A stretch of 64,000 bases of DNA, taken from the NCBI GenBank assembly GCA_024516155.1, contig JAJJXM010000030.1, positions 496,001 through 560,000 of the forward strand, given 5' to 3'. A model generated the notes under the pieces. That model saw only the letters and a program-made list of their open reading frames with translations. It had not been told where the DNA came from and ran no database searches. This DNA comes from Pyronema omphalodes. Its lineage: Eukaryota > Ascomycota > Pezizomycetes > Pezizales > Pyronemataceae. A program made the position numbers and the translations under genes. This document shows positions 35,401 through 48,607 of the stretch, in pieces. How positions within the stretch are numbered: the first letter of the stretch is position 1; every line of letters begins with the position of its first letter.

Positions 35401-38094
35401 CAACGGCGGAACCATAACTAGCAATTGTCGGAAGATTCGCTAGGGCGCCACGGAATACCGGTCTCTGGTCTCGGTCACTGAACTTTGTCACGATGCAGAT
35501 TCTCGCCGCTTTCTCTTCTCAATTGCGCATTCCATCCCAGCGGAGATCTCGAAACACCGAAAGCCAGGATCAATATTAAGGAGATGATACTTGGCTAACG
35601 TTAAGAAGTTTCTCAGAGCCGTGGGGCTATGTAGGTATGGTACGGAAGCAGTCCGACGGCCCCTATGTATTATGGAGAGTGCTGTGGGCACTGGGCACGT
35701 CCAAGTTGTACCAAGAAGCGAGAGACTGGGGCATTTCCTCTATTGCAGCATCCGGAAGACAGAGGAAATTGATTAAGAAATCTGGCCTCAGTGATGAAGT
35801 TGGTATGCCGCCATCCCATCCGTCGGTTCGTATATCCGGGAATTGAATAAATTCACGTACCGGAATCCATGAGGGGTGTTTGCGTATGTAGAAAATGCAC
35901 TCGGTGAAGTATCCACTCATCTGCCTTGTTGCTCGGTTACCAACATCAGTGATTGGTTGATAATTCCATCGCAGTCGCGTCGAGTCCCTGGAGAAGTCGG
36001 TATTACACTACCTCCGGCATTTTACCTACTCCAGTTATGATCAACTATATCAGTTAGCATGCCGCATCGCGGATCAACTTGGGTGTTAGCTTCTCTACAA
36101 CACCATAGAGTATCAACATCACACAGCTACTCGAGGTTTTGCATGTTCCAGTCTTACACCATTTGTTAGGAAGAACGCTAATTCGTAAAATTTTATCTGA
36201 AAAGATTCGTTATGTTCCTCTCTGAATGAAATACGTCACTCGGATAAGGCTTGAACAAGGGGTTATCAACGAGGTCTTGGACTAGTTCCGGGTACCTTAT
36301 CAGAAAACGTACTGCCGGTACCGCTCATGGGACGAATTCGAAAAAGAAATCCGAGGCAATGTAAGAGTAAAGTGCATGTCGTATTGGGCCGCCGGACACG
36401 AGACCGGCTGGTTGGCCAAAAGTTCAGCTGCGGAATCAGACTAAAGGCGGAGCCGTACTGTGGTATCGTGAGGGCGGTGGAGATGGAGCTAGAGTGCTTG
36501 AGGGGAAAAAAGGATGATATTGCACTCGCGAGCAAAGCTGCTTGTTCGATAGACATAATGCCAAGGCTCTAGTTTCGCGGCGAAAAGTGCCGATTCAACG
36601 ACACTGGTTGTTAATGCTCTGCGGAAGAAAATGTCCGTATTGATCATGTTGATCAAATAAAAATCACTTTTTTTCGGGCTTCAGACGGATGTAATTCTAG
36701 GGATTAAAAATCTCTAATGTTACTTGAATTTTTTAAAGTTAAGCCTGGCTACGCCCACAACCGGTACCCCCGTTGAATTCACCATAGGGCTGATCTAACT
36801 AATGGTTGGTCAAACTGGTAACGTTAAAGTTGTTCGGAGGATATGTTACAAGCCCGCCATTGAGTGATAGGCGACATTATTCACTCATATTAACCACGTT
36901 TTTCCATGATCACCATCGGTATTATTACTTCTGTTTGTCTTGTATCAAAGCATATCATTTGTCGTCCATTCACCTGGTTCCAAACCCAGTCAAACAAGCC
37001 CCGCCCCCATCCTCAGCGTATTCGTACCCAATCGCAATCCTAGGCAAGTTTTGCTTACATCCCTTTAGGATTCCTCCGCAGGCATCACATGGCCTTCTAT
37101 CCAGTATCACATCTGATAGTCTGTCTGCAGATTCAATAATCATACCTTAGATTAAATCCAGCTTCTCATACGCTCCACGGCGCCGCTGTTGTGATTCCCC
37201 ATTAGGAATTACTGACGCGGCTCGCACAAACTAACCCTCGCTTTCGTATGGAAGCGACATCGTGCTTCTCCTGGTACGAGTTCAGTGCTAAAAGTCTCGA
37301 AGATCTCCGAAAAAAGCTATTGATTAGTGTAAGAGTACGTCCTGCGCTTTATTGGATTACTGCATCCGACTTCTATCCTCCATGCCACTACAAACTCCCA
37401 GTTAACTGCCTTCCATGAACCATAAAACACCCTTTGATAATCATGGTTAAAACTGGCTATTACAGGGCCCTTGAACCCTCGCCCTGTCTTAAAAAACCCT
37501 TAGAGTTGTGGCTGTTCTATTGCTATGTCCGAATTATATAGGGTTCACCGCACTTGGGGGACCTTTCGAGTGCATAGCCATTCTATGGTGGATGCGATTT
37601 ATGAGACATCCAGACATGAGATGCATCTCCATTACCGGGGGTTTTATGGATTTGATATGGAGGGGTGTAATTTATCGTGGGTTGAATGAGAACAATAGGT
37701 ACTAGACGAGCATTGAAAGTACGATCCCTCGGAACAGCAAAGGTGATCAAAAGCTGAGGTGCGTTAGACGGCTTCCTTCCCACATATCTCTCGCTCCGGA
37801 TCCAAAATGGTGTGACATACTTCACATCACCGTGATTCCCTCCCACACCCCACACTTCCCAAAGACCAACCTTTCACTCCGGTTGCGGAACCATCATTGC
37901 GCCGCGTCAGCCACACCTTCCCACCGGTTCAAGCCGTTTACTTCGGAGAAGAGGCCCAGACAAGCAACTTTGGGCGGGATACCGTTTTCTTAAACTATGG
38001 TGATACAAAAAGTTAATATATAGTAGACACTAACGGTAGGGTTGTTCGCCGAGGATGCGTCCTTGGTGCCATGGAACTTTCGACGATACAGCGG

Positions 38095-38224
38095 ACTTGT
38101 GCTCGGGAGCTAAACTGGGCTCTTAGGTTCGGCCTTCGGGCATGTCCTATGGTAAGATAACTTGTGTTTGGGAGCTAGACTAGGCCCTTAGGTTCGGCAT
38201 TCGGGCATGTCCTATGATAAGGTA
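38095..38224. repeat. Tandem duplication of a 65-bp unit
   Basis: Copies at 38095-38159 and 38160-38224 abut exactly. They differ at roughly ten positions, most of them C/T or G/A transitions. Neither copy lies in a coding frame. Confidence 0.75.
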
Positions 38225-40136
38225 ACTTTGAATAGGTAACGAAAACACCTAAAAATTCAATGGATCTTCAAATGTTTGAAGAGTTACATAGATACCTAGT
38301 CCGTGGAGCGGAGTATACTCAAGGAATTTAGATTAATCAATATATTTATATTGGCTGTGATATCGTACCGCCACTGCAGTCGGACTTTCTTTAGTCGGGC
38401 AAGGACCCAATGGAAGTGGGGGTTTTGTTGCCAGAGAGATACGTGCTAGGATCTCCAATGGCATGTAGGAAAAGACAAAACGTGTTGTGCTTACCTTTAT
38501 GTTGCGCCGGTGGTGTTCCGGACAGATTGAAGATGCAAGAGAAGATGGTACTGAGCATATGCTGTTGCTTAAACTGAATTTGAAGATAACCAACGAGAAA
38601 GTCGTGACTGTGACCTCATGTGTAGCTATTATATCATGCCATATTATTGACCCCTCCTCGTGCGCCATTCTCGGGCCATGTATCGACGAAGAGAGATGTA
38701 AAGTGCAACTGGGTTGGCAGCCACTGTGGTTTGAAGACAGATGAAGGCCGGGTTCTGCCTCTATTGCAGGTGATAGCCACCAGGTATCTACCCGGAATAT
38801 CTCGCATCATTATTGAAGTTTCTGCAAGAGGCGTTTTTTCCGAACTGGCAGTTGTGGCTCAGTCCGCCAAATCATCAATCTATAACAAAATTATATTGGT
38901 CTTCATTATACCTTCAATAGCGCGGACTACGGAATAATATTGCATCCAAAACTTTGTGTATACAAAAGCAAATGGGGAAGGACATAATCAGCTAGATTTT
39001 ATCAAACACCGGTACCTGAGCCGCCAATTCCAATCCCAGTGAAAATTTCTTTTAGGTTGACTCTAACGTGCGGCGCGGAAGCATTGTTCCTTGCCTAATT
39101 TAGCTATATCGAACACAAAATCTTGAATATTGAAACTATCATATGATGGAATTACTATGTCTCCCCACAACGGCCCAATAGAGAACCCGGGACTCGGCTT
39201 TGGAAAATTATATGGGCTGATATGAATATTCGGTAGGCGCAACCACCAGCAAATATCGTGTGTATTAACGAAATCTAGCGCACAGACTGATTGAGAGATC
39301 TATTGCATGTCTATTTCCAACGTTCGGAATTATGAAAAAATGAAGGTTCATAAGGGTCCTGTATCATTGACGGTAAGTTCCATAAAAGCTCTTTTGTTTG
39401 ATACAACACCTATACCAACTTGGTATGCGACGTAAGCAGATCAGCGTAACATCGGAGGTTATGCATGTGAACCTGCTAGGACCAGGAGAGCGGCTTCTTC
39501 TTACAAGAGCAAGCGGGTCAGAACCGCGGCGGTGGCGGAGAAGTCGGGCCTTGGTTCCGGGATTGCTGTGGTACAATGTAGTATCGTTTTGGGTCCTACC
39601 CGCAGTTGGTCACGCCGTTGGAATGTCCATGGGTTTAGATACTGATTTTGGTGAAGGAAGCCTCGCGCTATGATGACCTCACGCATGCAGTAATGTGGCG
39701 GGGGCGGCGATCAAAAGCCTGACCTGCGAGCGTGATAATGGATCTGTGGCAAATCATCGGGAATGAGTCTACATTTACGAAGTTAGCTAAATACCATAAT
39801 GGCGTAAGGCATCATGAGAATATGTATACGTACTGAATTAATTCATGTTCGTATCTAATCTTGCTGTCTGAGGGTCATAGTCCAATCGTTTTTCATTGAT
39901 GAAGAACTTGCCTATGATCAGGTAAGGCGCATGGAATAGTAGCCCTTAACCCCGAGCAACGGATACCGACTTTGCGGAACGTGCAAAGATGATCGATGGA
40001 TACTGTGCGAATATACCGCCTTGGCAATGAAATACGTCAGCTAAACTGATTATTCCTTAATAGAAAGGGTATCCGAAGTAGTTAAGTTTCTCTTTCGAAT
40101 ACTTTGTGCAATGAAAATCGTAATGGGTAAACATTA

Positions 40137-40256
40137 AGGGTTCCGAAATCTTTGAAACCGGTATCCCTACTCTAGAGTAGAGTAACTACGGTCGTACGTC
40201 GTACGACAGTTCAGAACGCCTAACCATATGTTCCGAACTAGTTATTCCGGAACCCT
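40137..40256. mobile_element. MITE-like inverted-repeat element, about 120 bp
   Basis: AGGGTTCCG at 40137 is mirrored by CGGAACCCT ending at 40256, and both ends are flanked by TA, as expected for Tc1/mariner-type insertion. A second internal inverted repeat (GTCGTACG with CGTACGAC) lies near 40192-40208. No coding capacity is present. No second copy was recognised in this window, so the mobile-element call rests on structure alone. Confidence 0.4.
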
Positions 40257-43200
40257 TATACTTCCGCATGTTTCCGGAGATGCCCAATCGGCGCCGCAGC
40301 GGCATTCATCGGATGTCTCCAGGATCGCCGGCACACGCATGATTGGTGTATAGATACGATTCAAAAACCGGCATAGATCTCAATTCGGAACAAACCGATA
40401 CACCCAAAATTCTATGCACTCTATGATTTCATGCAGCATAGCTCTGCTACATGATGGTGGCTGGGGATGTGAAGTAGATAGTGGGTGAAAATGGATACGG
40501 GATTCGGAGATCGATGCGGGCTCTTATAAACTCCGAAGCTTGGTGGGCTCGGCGAATAGCGCTCGTCGATTAGTTGCTGATATTAAGATCGTAAGGGGCT
40601 CGGAGTCTGCTAATACAAAGCTGCCTGAGGCCAAATTTCGTGAGATCTTGTAGCCTTGGATCTGTTAGATGCATGAGCTCGAGATTGATTACTGAGAGAC
40701 AGCGTCTAGATTCCGTGTGCTCTGTTGAAAGCAGGTAAGCATTACTCTCGCGTGGGGTGGTGGCACAACGATAATCCTGATTCCTAGCACGCGACAGCAG
40801 GGTAAATAGTATACCCATTGGGTGTGGCGCTGGTGGCGGTGCATCAGTGATAAAGAAGTCTGATGAGGCGTAGAGACATCAAGTCTACAACTCTCGAAAA
40901 GATCTACCAGTGAATTCTGAGCACCGGGTGCATTTTGACAGGTCGATATGAGCTTCCCCTCCTGTTAATCATCTATGAGTAAGCTTGGTGTCATCTACTT
41001 AATACGCTCGTGGTCGATCATATTTCTGGTTTCCGGAGGGTGGGATGTCAATGCAAGCGTTTACCGGACCAACCCATCGACATCGATATCGCTGCTTCAT
41101 ATACATAGCGCTCGAAAAATCCCTCTGAATTCTGTTCTAGAAACTCAGCTCCATAGGGCTACTGTCGCATGCCGAACGCCAGGAAAACACAGGAGGTATG
41201 TCCTTATGATCAATTTACCATACCCAATCCTTCCTCACATGCCCGGTGGAGCGCAGAGTACAGCCATGTGCACATTTCGAGCAGTTCTTGCTCTTGCCTG
41301 ATGGTGAGGACGGCGGCTGGTCCGTCGTCGTTTTCGGAGAAGAGCCTTGTTCAGTACAGACTTATGCAGTGCTTATCAGAAATAAATAAGGAAGTTGGGG
41401 GACTGCATGTAAGAAGACTGTTGGTGGGGTAAGTTAGAGGTGGGGTGGGGCATTGGTTGGGAATGGAAAATGGACCCGCCCGCGTCCGTCGATGGACGCA
41501 CATTACTCACGAAGCGAAGACTCTCGGTCAGCCTCCAAGTTTTGCTCGACGGGGTGCAGACGGCGAATCCGAAATGGTGTTCCTGCATTAGTAAAATATT
41601 GGTCTGTGTGGTCTATGAAGCAATCACCAGTCAGAATGATGGATAGGTTTTATTTGCGAACGATATGGTTTGTGGAATAATCCTTTTTTATGTGTACATG
41701 CACGAAATAATGCCGTACATTTTCAGCTTGAATCAAAGAAAAAGAAAAAGAAGATACCAATAAATGATGCCAGGAAGATAGCGCTTGCGACATCGCAGAC
41801 CGGAGTCATTCCATGGAATTCCCGATTCCCCGCTTCTCCAGATTTTCGTACTAGCATGACTTGCAGATCGTATCCACATCAGGAATTCCCGTGAGAACTC
41901 TTAAATTGTGCTTCTTTTGTTCTAGGTCGATATTTGATTCACAGGTGAATCACTCACAACCATGGTTCATCGCATTTTTGTTCTCCACCTTAAAAGCTTC
42001 TAGAAGGGCGTTCGGGATTCATCATCTGTCAATTAGAATAAGCATAATTCTGGGGTCGCTACTCCAGCCTATTAAGCGAATCACCACCACGCCCGCATCT
42101 AGGCTTGCAGTTAAAGTTTGGTGGCTTCTTCCAAAAACCCGGGTGTGATTGGTTTCTCCCTTACATCCCGCAGCACATCGCGGAGAAAATCCGGGGAATA
42201 TTGATGAGATGAGCCCGTCCTGACAGTTGTCGGCTGTATGTACGGTTGATCAGGTCTTCCGGCAAATATCTAGAGCCCTGATGTGCATTCAACCGGCGAG
42301 GAAGCTGGTGTGTAAAAATTGCTGTGGATTACCTCACAAACCTTATCTCTTTTTAACGAATTGCGAAATGCCGATCTATTTGAGATCTGCGGCCATGGTA
42401 TCGCCGGCGGTTTCTATCGCCGCAAGTACACCGTACATCGGCAAACCATCATGTCAAGTCACTCGTTATGCAGAAGATAACGTTTGAAGTTGGCTCTATA
42501 CACACACGTCGTTAGCTGCCTCGCAGCATCTACATGATTGGTTAGTCGGGGAGATTTTAGAGCTACGCAGCATTATCTCGTGTTTTGCATCTTCTTTACA
42601 TGAAATTCGAGATTCGCAGTCGAAATCTGGAATCTTCCGTGTGGTGATAATTGAGAACGCACGGCCTGAAAGTACCAAAATAACACAAACACTACCCACT
42701 CTCGGTTGCTTCCTTGACACGGGCAAAGGTTTTAAGAAACTAGGGCCTCGTCTGTTGAAATACTGATGGTGTAGTTACCCGATAATCTGAGGCCCAGACT
42801 TACCGAGTCGGTATGTGAAAGATAACAGCAGATCGCAAATAAGTTGTCAGCAACGTACGGTTTTGAATTATGATGTTTAAGAGGAATCCAAAATATCCCA
42901 AAGAGATTCGGTAGAGTATTATCTGCAAGTTCATGAATGAAATACCGTTTTACAATCCAATCAAGGAATTCTCGTTCCCTAAAAATAGAGCGAGTGGTGA
43001 CAAAAGACTCTATCAGCTCAATATTCATTGGCTTTTAGTGCTACAGGAAACCTTGGAGAATAAAATCCTTTTGTGCCACCTGGCAATCCAATTTGCAAGC
43101 GATATAACCAATTCAGAAGTTCACCCCAGCGCAGACCGATCCTCTCATCGCCAATTACTTTTACCGATCACAACACATCACTCGCGCCTACCCTCGGCGT

Positions 43201-46141
43201 TCCGTTTTTGGGCTCAGTTTAGTGAAAAGGGAAGAATACACAACGGATAATTCTACGCTTTAAATAGTGCAAATAAAAGCTTTTATTTATTGGCGACTGA
43301 ATATGTCGTATTACCCTCGGGGCAACCCGTTTCCTAATTAGCTTTTTGATGATCTGGGTATTAAATTATCGTTCACCGCCACCCCCCATCACTAGTATTT
43401 TAGCCATGGCGTACCTTCTAACACCATGTTAAACCTTGGTTACAATCTTTGTACGGATCTATCGCATGGAAGCTCTATCATCTTGTGGAGGTGTTGCGCA
43501 TATATGGTATAGGAAAACTTTGATGCTCTAGATAAGAAAAATCAAATCTTTCGAGGAGATTATTAGTGAAGATTTCGGCTATTTCAAAGAATAAATGCTT
43601 ATCTAAAACGAGAAACCAGAAATATCCCCAGCCATAGTTACATCTATGGCTTCAAATACCTGGAAGCCGCCCTGGATTCTCCATCTGACATGGAACAACG
43701 CGAGTATGACTTAATAAATAAATGAGACATGGAACAACCCGCCCTAGAAGATACCAGAATCCCAGCTCGTAGTACATATCTGTCTCCAAAACGACAACAA
43801 AGAAAGCAGTAAATGTGACTCGTCGCCGTCAACTACCCCCTCCCTCCCGGACCCACCTAAACCACAGAAGCCAACTGAAATATCCAAACGCCCAATAGTT
43901 TCCAATCTGAATTCTAGAATCTTCTGATGAACTCAACGCTTATGGCAAAAAGTCTCCAGAATATAAACGTGACACTTTGCAGAAGCAACTTAAGGTCTTG
44001 CTAAACCAATTTTCACGACATTAACTGCAACATAGAGGGTACCATCAATATCCACATCACCTAATCCTGTACTATTGAAGACCTCTTCTTTTATCGCGAC
44101 TCGGCCACCAAAAGTACCGGGGAGACATTCAAATGCATAGCAGTGATTAATATTGTGGCCAATGAGACATTATAGAGAGTCAATATTCATTTTCTCTCAG
44201 TCGTAAGGTCTGCTGGAAAGGTCATAGGCAGGTTTAAGAGGCTTTCAAATGAGTTCCGGGCTGAGAATTTCGATTTCGGTGTCGATGTTCGTTTTGTAGC
44301 TCGATGGAAAGGCAGGACGTCATTACGGCTGGCAAATATAATCTTCCCAGGTTTGTCGTTGACGGAATCATATCTAGAGGATGTATTGATGGAATTGGCA
44401 TGGACTGAGGTTGAAGATAATTCATGGACTGATGGATTGATAGATCGAGGTTGAAAGACAGCATCGTAGGATCTTGTAGTATGCAAGGAAGATAGAAGAC
44501 ATTGGTGAGGAAAGGCTTTTACCTCTGTCGGAAAAGAACATTTTCAAATATGCTGAACTGAGGAAAATATACAAAGCAATGAACAAGTTCAACGATAAGG
44601 CTACACTAGGATATCATTGAACCTTCTCTGTCTGCTTGGGACAGTAATTATTGGGCGTATTACCCATAATCATGGATTATCACTAATACCGGCAGCACAA
44701 TCAATATCCGACGTGTGCCGGGAGTTGGGATATAATGTCAGCCCAGGCCCCAGGAAATGAAGAAGTTGAAAATCATGCCAGAGCCGATTCCGAATTACGG
44801 CGTTTACCATTCGGCATGCCGCTGAGTATTGAAAACATGTGAGCGTTGTGCATCTCAAATACTGAGCTGTTGAGAAGAGAAGGAAGAGCAGTTTAAACAG
44901 CTGATTGATCAAAGGATAGCATAGCCATTGGCCGGGAATGTCTGAGGCTTAAAACATCACATTCAAGCTGACATGAAATTCTGTATGGAAACTATCAACA
45001 TCGTCCTACAGCTAGTTGATGATGGGCCATACGGTAATGGCTGCATACCTGAAGCATGAGAAAGAAGACTTCAAGCCTGGATATTTTCTAGTGATACGAG
45101 AAAGTTATCCTACAAGCACAGGATCATTTCTTTGGGCATTGTTTTTATTGGAGGGAGGATGTGAAGATATTGTAGAGAAAGATCACAAATTATGATATGA
45201 TGCTGAGATGCAGAATATGCCTGTGGGAATGGATGTTAGAGCTGTTTAATGAGGAAAGGCTATAGAGGCAACTATTTGGTCTTTACATGGGTGAGTGTGT
45301 ATTATGAAGGTTGGATGGAGGTTGAGGCAAGTGGTGGTTCCCGAAGCATTGGCCAAGTGGCAAGTTTGAAAAGAGAAAGCATTTTGGTGAGTATTTTTCT
45401 TTAAAAAATGAGATATCTTGAAATTAATTAGGTAAGATTTTCAATAATCTCAACCAGTAGTCGTGTAAAATTTAAAAGATGGAATAAAGGAATGGCGTGC
45501 TCCTAAGAATTCTACTTCTCATTCTATTCCTTGGATGCTTCATGTTGTATCACCCCACCTTTTATTCCACGTCATATGTATCTACATACTTCACAAAAAC
45601 GATCAGCACCCAACAAATTTTTGACTTCCCGCACTCGCAGCTTGATATTTTTGGGCACGCGACCCTGCAGATCTTGAAAGCTTCCCCACTTGGCGCCAAT
45701 ATCGAGCTGGAAATACACGGGTTAGGGTTCGGTTGAACTGGCATCACGCACACCAATACAAATAGCTTCAAACTGCATGCCAACACAGCTGCAGTTAGGA
45801 CGCCAAGTCAAATCGCGTGCACCAGGATAACTTTAGTTAGGCCGCTGTAAGCCTGAACTGCTGTACTGCCGAGCCTCACAGCTTGCCGTCAGCTTCTTCT
45901 TACCTGTTCCGCAGCCTTCTTCTACCGCTGTGTCCTCATCTTCAACTTCAATCTTGGAGCGGTAGATTGATTCATCTCATCTTCTTCCACTAGCTCACAA
46001 TCATGCTGGTGGCACTTCACACAATTCTGATTACGGTTTAACCATTCTTATACACTATACACGACACGCGATACGACAGTGACGAACTACCCACGAAGTA
46101 CGAGCTACCCCGCACGAATCCATCATTACCTTTCGCTAGAT

Positions 46142-48257
46142 ATGCCCAACCGCCAGTCCAAAGAACACGATCAACTATCATCTACACCGACTAAGACGTC
46201 TGAATTATCCGGACGACTATCTCCAGAGATTATCTTTTCCAATTCCGATTCTGAGGTTGAAACGCCAACCGACGACTCGCAGGATTACTCCGAATCGGAG
46301 TCCGAATCGGACAAAGAACAACAACCCGAGTCTGACAACGACTCGGAATGGGAATCTGTTGCTGATTCGCGGGTCCAGTCCGAGCCACAATCGCGAATTT
46401 ACTCAGAAGACGAGGACGACAATATCGACAATGACGACAATGACGACGACAGTGACGACGACGATGACGACGGAGATGAATCTGACGATCAAGAAGTTGA
46501 TGAAGCAGAGGATAGTGACGTCTCCGGAACCATTGCATCATCGGCCAATATACCTAAACCCAGTCCTGATCAGATATTCCAGGCAGCCATAATGGAAGCC
46601 AACCTTCGATTACAGAACCCCGATTTACCTGAGGAGAAGCTGCAATTGATGCTAGAAGGGATGTGTCAGGCTATGGAGCAAACGTTAGGAACTAGTATGG
46701 GTGGTGCTTATTCCAAGGAGCTTCGTTCTGTTCGATCACTCTACTATACCAATACTGAGCAATACGCAAAACAACTTCGTGGGAAGATAGATCAGCAAAC
46801 CATTGCGCTTTCGTCTGAGCCTCCAAGTAAAGCACTTGTACTCTCCCGGGCAAATAGCGTAGCTGCCAACCTTGCTGGAATGTCACTTGATAATACTCGC
46901 ATGCCATTGATGCTGGGCACTCGACCCTCATTATTAAAGGAAGATTACACTGAACATGAGATATTGGGATCCGGATCGTTTGGAGTGGTATCAAGAGTAG
47001 TTCATAAACTTGATCGAGCCGACTACGCACTAAAGAGGATACCACTTACATCGGAGAGCCTACGTGCCAATGGTAGAGGCAATGCTAAGCTGGGCTGGGC
47101 AAGAATTCTTAGAGAAGTCAGGACTCTGGCTAAATTGGATCATGTTAATATTGTACGATATTATTCATCCTGGGTTGAAGATGGAAAAATGGTTCACGAA
47201 GAAGATGGCTTTGATGATTTTGAGCAGGAGCTTCTGCGATTGGAACAAGACAAACCAGTTGGCCCTGCCTACCCAGAAAACTGGCCCGACGTGATTTATT
47301 CCCCAAAAGAAGAGGAGACCCATGAAAAACCACGACGTCGTCGACTTGGAAAAAATGATCGTCAACTCACCGTTTTATCCGAAGGACAGGCTGAATATTT
47401 TGCGCCAAATATGCCACGCTTCTCCGCCCCGAACAATCTAACCTTGCATATTGTGATGGCTTTGTACGACATGTCTCTACGAAATTTTATTCCCTTTAGT
47501 GCCGATATAAGCAGCGGTGACGCTCCAGATGTTCATCACTGTCATTGTCCTCGAGCGACCCTTAGCATCTTCCGAGATATTGTGGAAGGTGTTGCATATC
47601 TTCACGAAAAAGGTATTACTCATCGCGATTTGAAACCAGCCAACGTTATGCTTCACATTGAACACTACGGCGGGACAACATGCTGTAAGCAAGGCAAAGC
47701 AACTGTTGTTCCCAAAATCACAGACTTTGGTAAGAAACGTTACTTCTATCACCTGTTTGGCCGTTGATTAACGAATCATAGGGATCATCGAAAACTTTGA
47801 TCCTCGAAACCCCGACAATGTCCAGCAACCTCAAGGAAAGCTACATGGAACCGGTAAATATATGCCACCAGAAGGCGGATGCCATCCCACAGTTGATATT
47901 TGGGCCCTTGGAATTATTCTACGTATGTTCTTCACCAGTATCAATTGACATTCTTGGCCTTTAACGCTAATATCTTTCGTAGTGGAGCTTGCTTACCAGT
48001 TCGGTACCGGTACAGAGCAGTGGATTTGGTTCAACAAAGCCATTCCAAGTGATGATAACGATATTAAGGAACCTTGTATTCCGCGAGACGCAGTTTGGGT
48101 TCGTTATGGAATCCCCACAATGGCTGCTGGCTGTTGTAATCGCGATGCAAAGCAGCGATGGTCCATAATTCAGATCAAGCGACAGGTGAAGGAGTCACTC
48201 TACAAGCTTCAAGGTGAAGAGGACGCAGAAGGAGTGAGCGATGAGGTAGTATTTTAA
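46142..48257 (+). CDS. eIF2-alpha-kinase-like protein kinase
   Basis: Exons at 46142-47729, 47782-47922 and 47983-48257 (introns 52 and 60 bp, GT-AG) give 667 residues. I start at the first ATG, 46142; the frame is open upstream only through GTG. Residues 1-150 are acidic, with long Asp/Glu runs. The kinase domain has the G-S-G-S-F-G loop from Gly276, Lys298, the H-V-N-I-V-R-Y-Y-S-S-W segment typical of GCN2/PERK/HRI enzymes, a roughly 100-residue insert between the N-lobe strands, H-R-D-L-K-P-A-N at 494-501 and D-F-G at 528-530 (split by intron 1), then a P-P-E loop. All catalytic residues are present. The family phosphorylates eIF2-alpha under stress to reduce translation. There is no RWD or HisRS-like region, so an HRI-type rather than Gcn2 identity is likely; the exact substrate is inferred. 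Confidence 0.85.
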
Positions 48258-48607
48258 CGTGCTGTACGTTTTGCGATGCATACAGGGTGTAGATCCTCTA
48301 CTTGTGCACTTTTGGCGTTGGCTGGCGTTATTTTTTGTCTTATGATATCTATCAAGTTCATGTAATTAAATCTCTACTATTATATCGCCGCTTTTTCACT
48401 GCTGAAAATTGAAATGCGATTGCTAGAAAGGCAATGTATGTTTAATGTGCTTCCTGACAACTGAAACCCTCAGATTTGAATATGAAGAATGTTCCATAGA
48501 ATTATATGATTTTCGACCCTTATGATTACCCTCGACCCTGTAGCCCAGTCCATTCTTTTCTGTTCCATTGAGATTCCTTTCCCTCCCAACTCACCTTCAC
48601 GCAAACA
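48258..48607. other. Intergenic region
   Basis: About 350 bp between two same-strand genes; 3' UTR and promoter are expected. Nothing else is seen. Confidence 0.6.

Larger units (their letters stand above)
31470..46141. other. 14.7-kb gene-poor region
   Basis: I find no frame with a recognisable domain or a believable exon structure on either strand. The part nearest 31470 should hold the xlnR promoter and leader, and the part before 46142 the kinase promoter. In between lie a 22-bp poly-G tract, a 65-bp tandem duplication at 38095 and a MITE-like inverted-repeat element at 40137. Non-coding RNA genes cannot be excluded by eye. Confidence 0.5.
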
